Shown: in pieces, positions 58,190 to 64,000 of the stretch
How the letters are laid out: each line of letters opens with the position of its first letter
How positions within the stretch are numbered: position 1 is the first letter of the stretch
NCBI GenBank assembly: GCA_964036045.1
Contig: OZ038381.1
Span: forward strand, 157,856,283-157,920,282
From: Eutreptiella sp. 'Long Island Sound 2002'
Lineage: Eukaryota; Euglenozoa; Euglenophyceae; Eutreptiales; Eutreptiaceae
Reading direction: 5' to 3'
DNA length: 64,000 nucleotides
Position numbers and translations under genes: made by a program
Notes under the pieces: generated by a model
Seen by the model: only the letters and a program-made list of their open reading frames with translations
Database searches by the model: none
Told to the model about the DNA's origin: nothing

Positions 58190-60700
58190 GCCCGCCTGAC
58201 GCACGCCCGAACGCACGAGAGGTCTGGGGTGGGAGAGCGCCCGGCCCCGGACGCCCCACACCCAGGCAAGAGGCGTCCCCCCCGGGCACCCTCATGCCGC
58301 CCCCACAGCGCGCAAAGCCAGCTCGCAAGAGCGCGCGCTGTGGGGTTGGTGACGGGTCCCCACACCCGCACCCCCTGCACCCACAGCCAGTGGGTAGTGG
58401 GCCCCGGCCGCACACCCGAAAGGACGAGTGGTCGGGGGTGGGAGAGCGCCCGACCCCGGACGCCCAACACCCAGGCAAGAGGCGCCCCCCCCGGGCAGCC
58501 TCATGCCGCCCCCACAGCGCGCAAAGCCAGTTCGCAAGAGCGCGCGCTGTGGGGTTTGTGACGGGTCCCCATGCCCGCATCCCCCACACGCACAGCCAGT
58601 GGGTAGTGGGCCCCGGCCGCACGCCCGAACACATGAGAGGTCGGGGGTGGGAGAGCGCCCGACCCTGGACGCCCCACACCCAGGCAAGAGGCGCCCCTCC
58701 CAGGCACCCTCATGCCGCCCCCACAGCGCGCAAAGCCAGCACGCAATAGCGCGCGCTGTGGGGTTGGTGACGGGTCCCCACGCCTGCACCCCCCGCACCC
58801 ACAGCCAGTGGGTAGTGGGCCCCGGCCGCACGCCCGAAAGGACGAGTGGTCGGGGCTTGGAGAGCGCCCGACCCCGGACGCCCCACACCAAGGCAAGAGG
58901 CGCCCCCCCCGGGCACCCTCATGCCGCCCCCACAGTGCGCAAGGCCAGATCGTAAGAGCGCGCGCTGTGGTATTGGTGACGGGTCCCCACACCTGCACCC
59001 CCCGCACCCACAGCCAGTGGGTAGTGGGCCCCGGCCGCACGCCCGAACGCACGAGAGGTCGGGGGTGGGAGAGCGCCCGTCCTCGGACGCCCCACATCCA
59101 GGCAAGAGGCGCCCCCCCCGGGCACCCTCATGCCGCCCCCACAGCGCGCAAAGCCAGCTCGCAAGAGCGCGCGCTGTGGGGTCAGTGACGGGTCCCCACG
59201 CCCGCACCCCCCGCACGCACAGCCAGTGCGTAGTGGGCCCCGGCCGCACGCCCGAAAGGACGAGTGGTCGGGGGTGGGAGAGCGCCCGACCCCGGACGCC
59301 CCACACCAAGGCAAGAGGCGCCCCCGCCAGGCACCCTCATGCTGCCCCCATAGCGCGCAAAGCCAGCTCGCAAGAGCGCGCGCTGTGGGGTTGGTGACGG
59401 GTCCCCACGCCCGCACCCCCCGCACCCACAGCCAGTGGGTAGTATGCCCCGGCCGCACGCCCGAAAGGACGAGTGGTCGGGGCCGGGAGAGCGCCCGACG
59501 CCAGACGCCCCACACCCAGGCAAGAGGCGCCCCCCCTGGGAACCCTCATGCCGCCCCCACAGCGCGCAAAGCCAGCTCGCAAGAGCGCGCGCTGTGGGGT
59601 TGGTGACGGGTCCCCACGCCCGCACCCCCCGCACCCAAAGCCAGTTGGTAGTGGGCCCCGGCCGCACGCCCGAACGGACGAGTGGTCGGGGGTGGGAGAG
59701 CGCCCGACCCCGGACGCCCCACACCCAGGCAAGAGGCGCCCCCCCCGGGCACCCTCATGCCGCCCCCACCGCGCGCAAAGCCAGCTCGCAAGAGCGCGCG
59801 CTGTGGGGTTGGTGACGAGTCCCCACGCCAGCACCCTCCGCACCCACAGCCAGTGGCTAGTGGGCCCCGGCCGCACGCCCAAAAGGGCGAGTGGTCGGGG
59901 GTGGGTGAGCGCCCGCCCCCGGCCGCCCCACACCAAGGCCGGAGGCGCCCCCCCCGGTCACCCTCATGCCGCCCCCACAGCGCGCAAAGCCAGCACGCAA
60001 GAGTGCGCGCTGTGGGGTTGGTGACGGGTCCCCACGCCCGCAACCGCCGCACCCAAAGCCAGTGGGTAGTGGGCCCTGGCCGCACACCCGAAAGGAGGAT
60101 TAGTCGGGGGCGGGAGAGCGCCCAACCCCGGACGCCCCACACCCAGGCAAGAGGCGCCCCCCCCGGGCACCCTCATGCCGCCCCCAGAGCGCGCAAAGCA
60201 AACCCGCAAGAGCGCGCGCTGTGGGGTTGTTGACGGGTCCCCACGCCCGCACCCCCCGCACCCACACCCAGTGGGTAGTGGGCCCCGGCCGCACGCCCGA
60301 ACGGACGAGTGGTCGGGGGTGGAAGAGCGCCCGACGCCAGACGCCCCACACCCAGGCAAGAGGCGCCCCCCCCCGGGCACCCTCATGCCGCCCCCACAGC
60401 GCGCAAAGCCAGCTCGAAAGCGCGCGCGCTGTGGGGTTGGTGACGAGTCCCCACGCCCGCACCCCCCGCACCCACAGCCAGTCGCTAGTGGGCCCGAGCC
60501 GCACGCCCGAAAGGACGAGTGGTCGGGGGTGGGGAAGCGCCCAACCCCGGACGCCCCGCACCCAGGCAAGAGGCGCCCCCCCCCCGGGCGCCCTCGTGCC
60601 GCCCCTACAGCGCGCAAAGCCAGCGCGCAAGGCAAGCTCGCAAGAGCGCGCGCGGTGGGGTTGGTGACGGGTCCCCACGCCCGCACCCTCCCGATGGGGA
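58190..60700. repeat. 209-bp tandem repeat, 12 copies
   Basis: The landmark GACGGGTCCCC (or GACGAGTCCCC) starts at 58351, 58560, 58769, 58978, 59187, 59396, 59605, 59814, 60023, 60232, 60442 and 60666. That is ten spacings of 209-210 bp and one of 224. Monomers are about 93-97% alike by eye. Because 209 is not a multiple of three and stops are rare, ~180-199-residue frames open in several registers on both strands. They are unlikely to be genes. Confidence 0.97.
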
Positions 60701-61551
60701 GCGCGCAGCCCCAAGCCAGGTAGGGCGAAACGGGACCGGGCCACCCCCCCCGAAGCAAGCCAAACGGAGAACGGGACCGAGGCAGGACACGAGGAGGGGC
60801 ACGGACCAAGTGGAGCGGCCCTACCAGAGCCCAGCACCGGGACCGCGCGAGGTGCGCGCGCCACACCAACCCGGGAAGGGGGGGGGGGGGGGCGCAGACG
60901 CCGCGAGAGCGCGAGCGCACCCACACACAAAGGACACGCGGGGAAAACCAGAAGGCCAACCGGACCGAGCCCGCGGAACGCACAGACCGCATGGAATGGC
61001 GTACCAGCGAGCGAGGATAAGGGACACTCAGTCGGGACGGCCCGCCACACACAGCGCAGGAAACGCGGGGCGGGCAGGGGGAAACGGGGAAGACACAACA
61101 ACTGGCACCGGCCCCAACCCCCCCGAACCGGCCGCGAGCGCCGCACACACACGACCAGGGCACTGCACCCGCCAAGGCAGTAGTGGCGCATAGCGCCACG
61201 CACCAGACACCCGGCTAGGCAGCCTCCGCGCCAGCCCACGGGGGTCCCACTGGCGACAAGCCAGTAGCAGGGGCCCGGCAGCGCCGGCACCCCGGGAGAC
61301 CACGCATTAGGGGGGTGACGCCGTGGGTAAGCGCCCGCGGCCACGGCTGCAAATTGATGCACTGACCGGGGAGTGGCGAAATGGGGAAGCCGGGGAGGGA
61401 CCGGGCTCTGACCCCTGTGAACCCGGTGGACTCCGCCACCAGGCAGGAGGTGCGTCTTGGAGGGCCCCCCGGTAGGACCCGGTGGGGAGGATATCACCTG
61501 GCCCAACCAGGTGGCCCCCCGGGGCCGAAAGGCGTCTAGTACCCGCAAAAT
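60701..61551 (+). other. Unique GC-rich part of the 3.4-kb insert
   Basis: A pure G-run lies at 60879-60892. Open frames on the minus strand are Cys/Pro/Arg-rich and look compositional. No domain is recognised. Confidence 0.4.
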
Positions 61552-61569
61552 CAAACCTCAAACCTCAAA

Positions 61570-62087
61570 CCCATAGTGCAGAGAATACACTAGCGGTATC
61601 TCAGGATCAGGCAGCGTATAGGAATGATCGTCCTGCTTAGACCAGATGGAGGATTTCCAGGTCTGTCTGAGGTATTGCAGCCGCTCTTGGCGCTCAATAC
61701 CTTCGGCCTCCAGGTACAACAGCCGCCGGAGTTCCTGAGTGTCATGCTCAGACAGTGGCATGTTATTAGAAGCAGGACGCGCCAGAGCATCAGGACTCCG
61801 GGCCACGGGTCCACCTGTGTGCATAGGCTGCATTTGTAGCACTGGCTTCCCAACATGGGGAGCGGGTTCTGAGGTCGACTCTAGATCTACCTCCTCCAGT
61901 AACAGCTGGGCTAGGAAGGCACTGTGTTTTAGGTCAACACAGCTGGGATCAACAGGAGGGATAGTGCTGGCGATCTCAGACAGTTGGCCGTCAGCATCCT
62001 CCTTAACAGCTGCAGGTTCCAGATAGCCATCGGGAGATTCACACCCTGTAAGTCTGGCAGATAGGTGCTCAGGAGATCGGTTTTTGA
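61570..62087. repeat. 518-bp direct duplication, right copy
   Basis: Partner of 57667-58184. Confidence 0.9.
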
Positions 62088-63039
62088 GGTCAGAAAGGGT
62101 CAGGCCACAATTTTCGGCCATGACCTCTTTTAGTAGCACCTGGTCTAGGTCACACAGGGGTACAGGATTGAGAGATCCATCAACGATGGATAAGAAACTG
62201 GCCCACTCAGGGGCCTGCATAGCTGTGTCTGAGTCCTCAGGCACATAGATGGGACTGTCGGGGAGTTGCACTCTTCCCATGGTCATTCGATCTAGCATAC
62301 GGCGCCAGTAAGCGTGTTCACCAGAGCAGCGCGAGTCAGGGGTGCACATGACAACCCTTCCTCCCTCATAAGCGATTTTGATTAGAACCTTCGCGAGCAG
62401 GGAGAAGGGAGGGTTAGCATACGCTAGGCCCATTGCTTTCCAGAAGAAACGGACAGCCTGGTTTAAATGTTTCGAGCAGTACAACTGCATGATGTGCTGT
62501 TGTCGGCTCGCAAACAATTCCACATGGATCTCATCCAGGTTCACCTGAAGGGCCGCCAGTCCATTTTCAAGAACGTGACGGGCCAATTGGTAGTTTTCAG
62601 TACGATAGTTAGTCTTGGATGCGTAGCGCAGCCCAGACTCTTTTCGTCCTGACAGCTCCAAAGGTACGGAGAAGAGCCCACTGCCAAAGTAGCAGTGCAA
62701 AGAATAGGGGCGCTGGAGAGACAGCATTTTTACCTGGGGGTTTCTTCGTAGGAAGTTGGTACCTATGACGATGTCAAAGGCGTCGGTGTCCAGCACTCTG
62801 CAGTGTTGGGTCACAGTTTTGTCGCCCAAGCATATAGTCACATTGACTCCCCCCAAGGAATGGATGGTACGCCCATCCCCTACTCTTATGGCCACGGTCT
62901 TAGCTTTCTTGAAAGTCCTTAGCAGGCGCCGGGCCCCTATGGAAAGTGTTGCACCGGTGTCAAGCACCGCTTCAAAACCTTGATCCCCAATTTTCACGAG
63001 GATCCAAAAAATTAAGTCCTGCTCTTCGGAGCCGCCCCC
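61570..63039 (-). pseudogene. pol: Element B pol N-terminal part with protease
   Basis: The open frame begins right after the gag TAG (63040-63042) and has no ATG before the protease VLDTGATLSIGARRLL. It continues through the pre-RT spacer to the insert. It is the counterpart of element A 33.14-34.60 kb, unbroken over its ~490 codons, so this part of element B is better preserved than its 3' half. Confidence 0.9.
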
Positions 63040-63819
63040 CTACTCCTCATCAGGGAACTTGACATCCACCCCTGCAGCCATGAGGGACTTGGCCATCCAG
63101 GCCAGTCGCCTTTTCTTGGAGTTATTCCCCTCAGGGGAAGCGTTATCCCCCTGTGGGCGCTTCTTGGGGTCACCTGCGGCAGGAGGGGGAGTAGCAGCGG
63201 GCGCTGATGAGCGTCTCTGGGGGATAGGGGGTCCACCTTTGCCACCCCCCTTGCCACCTCCTTTACCACCTTTATCCCCGTTCGGGGGATTTCTGGTGGG
63301 TTCTCGGGTCTTCTGGCGTTCAGCCTCCTGTCGCTTGAGTTTATCACTCTCGCGTTTCTTTATGTGACATTCGTCTTCGTAGTGACGACGTTTGCCACAA
63401 TAGCCACAGGTGATGGTACACCTCGAATGATCGTGATGGGTCACAGGTTTCCCATCCTTGGTATGCTGCTGTCGTTTCATCTGCAGCATACAGCTACTGC
63501 GGTGATCGCAGTCAGGGGCATGACAAGGCGCCCCCTTGTCATTGACAGGTTTGCAGTAGAACAGAGGGGGTGTACCTGCATCAGGTTTAACCTCATTCAT
63601 GGCGCGTAGGTTACCCCTCCCTTTACCACCTCCCTGGTCGGTGTTAGTGGCATTTTTAGGCCCTTTCCCTTCGCCACTTTCGGGGGTAGGGGTACCACCT
63701 CGACCCAAGTCCTTCTTGAGGAATTTCTCCATGTGGGAGTCATTCTCCCTCTCAAGAGCTAGCTCAATCAGCAGGTCCACCAGTTCGTCGTACGAGTGGG
63801 TCCGGCTTTTCCTCTCAGA
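63040..63819 (-). pseudogene. gag: Element B gag C-terminal part
   Basis: The frame is intact across the site where element A carries its retrocopy, showing the original sequence: CMLQMKRQQHTKDGK, then the zinc knuckle CGYCGKRRHYEDEC, then a Lys/Gly-rich tail ending FPDEE-TAG. It also keeps the upstream Cys/His patch (CKPVNDKGAPCHAPDCDHRS). It is cut at 63819 by a further insertion. Confidence 0.9.
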
Positions 63820-64000
63820 AGGTAGCTAGGTAGGTATCTTCGGGAGCTCGGGATGCCTCCTTTGACAAAGCAGGAAGAAGGTCTTACCAAGGGGACATCC
63901 TGTCCCTCCCACTGCCCTATGTCAGGTGCCTCTTGAGCCGCTCCCGCATGTGCTCGGGAAGGCATTTTCGCGGCCACCCGGTCCATGTGTCCCAGGTGGG
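63820..64000 (-). mobile_element. Start of another insertion in element B gag
   Basis: Homology to element A gag stops abruptly after 'cctctcaga'. The new sequence starts with GGTA-type repeats (ggtagctaggtaggta), as at the edge of the 7.4-kb insert, then unique sequence to the window end. It is probably the 3' end of another minus-oriented non-LTR element. Confidence 0.45.

Larger units (their letters stand above)
58185..61569 (+). mobile_element. 3.4-kb insertion: 209-bp monomer array plus unique 3' part
   Basis: Lies between the 518-bp duplicates. From left to right: twelve tandem monomers (to about 60,700), then ~860 bp of unique GC-rich, C+A-biased sequence, then a short tandem tail (CTCAAAC units, 61552-61570). 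If the tail marks a 3' end, the element is plus-oriented with a monomer-array 5' end, like the promoter monomers of some LINEs. No coding domain is recognised. Confidence 0.55.

Noticed and set aside
58190-60700. CRISPR-like array
   Set aside because: Monomers are contiguous and 209 bp long, with no short repeat and variable spacer structure. The context is eukaryotic.
58151-60723. About twenty 160-200-residue ORFs on both strands
   Set aside because: Each is the 209-bp monomer read in a shifted register. There are no domains and all registers look alike.

Overview
This is eukaryotic, repeat-dominated DNA. It has no operons or prokaryotic gene spacing. It carries GT-AG-bounded exon fragments, long microsatellites, LTR and non-LTR retrotransposons, and a hAT DNA transposon. 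The few host exons (SAM, FYVE, EF-hand and condensation-domain-like pieces) and the many poly-G/poly-C tracts fit a large-genome alga or other protist. I cannot name the organism from the sequence alone. No complete host gene is visible.

Layout. Positions 1-16,860 are mostly unique, non-coding-looking sequence with homopolymer tracts, a 250-bp compound (CCCT)/(CT)/(GT) microsatellite, a tRNA-like element near 7.4 kb, and isolated exon candidates: SAM domain near 2.6 kb, condensation-like near 4.8 kb, EF-hand loop near 11.9 kb, FYVE finger near 15.3 kb. Positions 16,860-26,390 and 37,980-40,241 are one array of diverged ~1.1-kb repeat units rich in (TA)n. Two copies of a ~1.2-kb element with 14-bp terminal inverted repeats sit inside its TA microsatellites.

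Element A (26,391-37,974, minus strand) is a young Ty3/gypsy-type element with a C-terminal chromodomain. It has 712-bp LTRs that differ at about eight positions, a 5-bp target duplication GACAG, and an initiator-Met-tRNA-like primer-binding site. Gag and pol share one frame and are separated by a single TAG. Pol has one further TAG, in RNase H. A 368-bp poly(A)-tailed retrocopy interrupts gag. A 2.7-kb 3' untranslated region carries a tRNA-like segment and a hairpin whose stem covaries with the sibling copy.

Element B (40,242 to beyond 63,819, minus strand) is a related copy broken open by nested insertions: a 2,870-bp hAT element with an 8-bp target duplication; a 7.4-kb GC-rich insert holding a LINE-type ORF end followed by a predicted cysteine protease; a 3.4-kb insert built on twelve 209-bp tandem monomers; and a further insert starting at 63,820. 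The 7.4-kb and 3.4-kb inserts are flanked by direct duplications of element B that are exactly 212 bp and 518 bp long in both copies. This is far longer than ordinary target-site duplications.

Nothing here looks like a cooperating host pathway. What links the parts is mobile-element biology: nested transposition, retroposition with poly(A) or short-repeat tails, microsatellite-targeted insertion, and possible amber readthrough.
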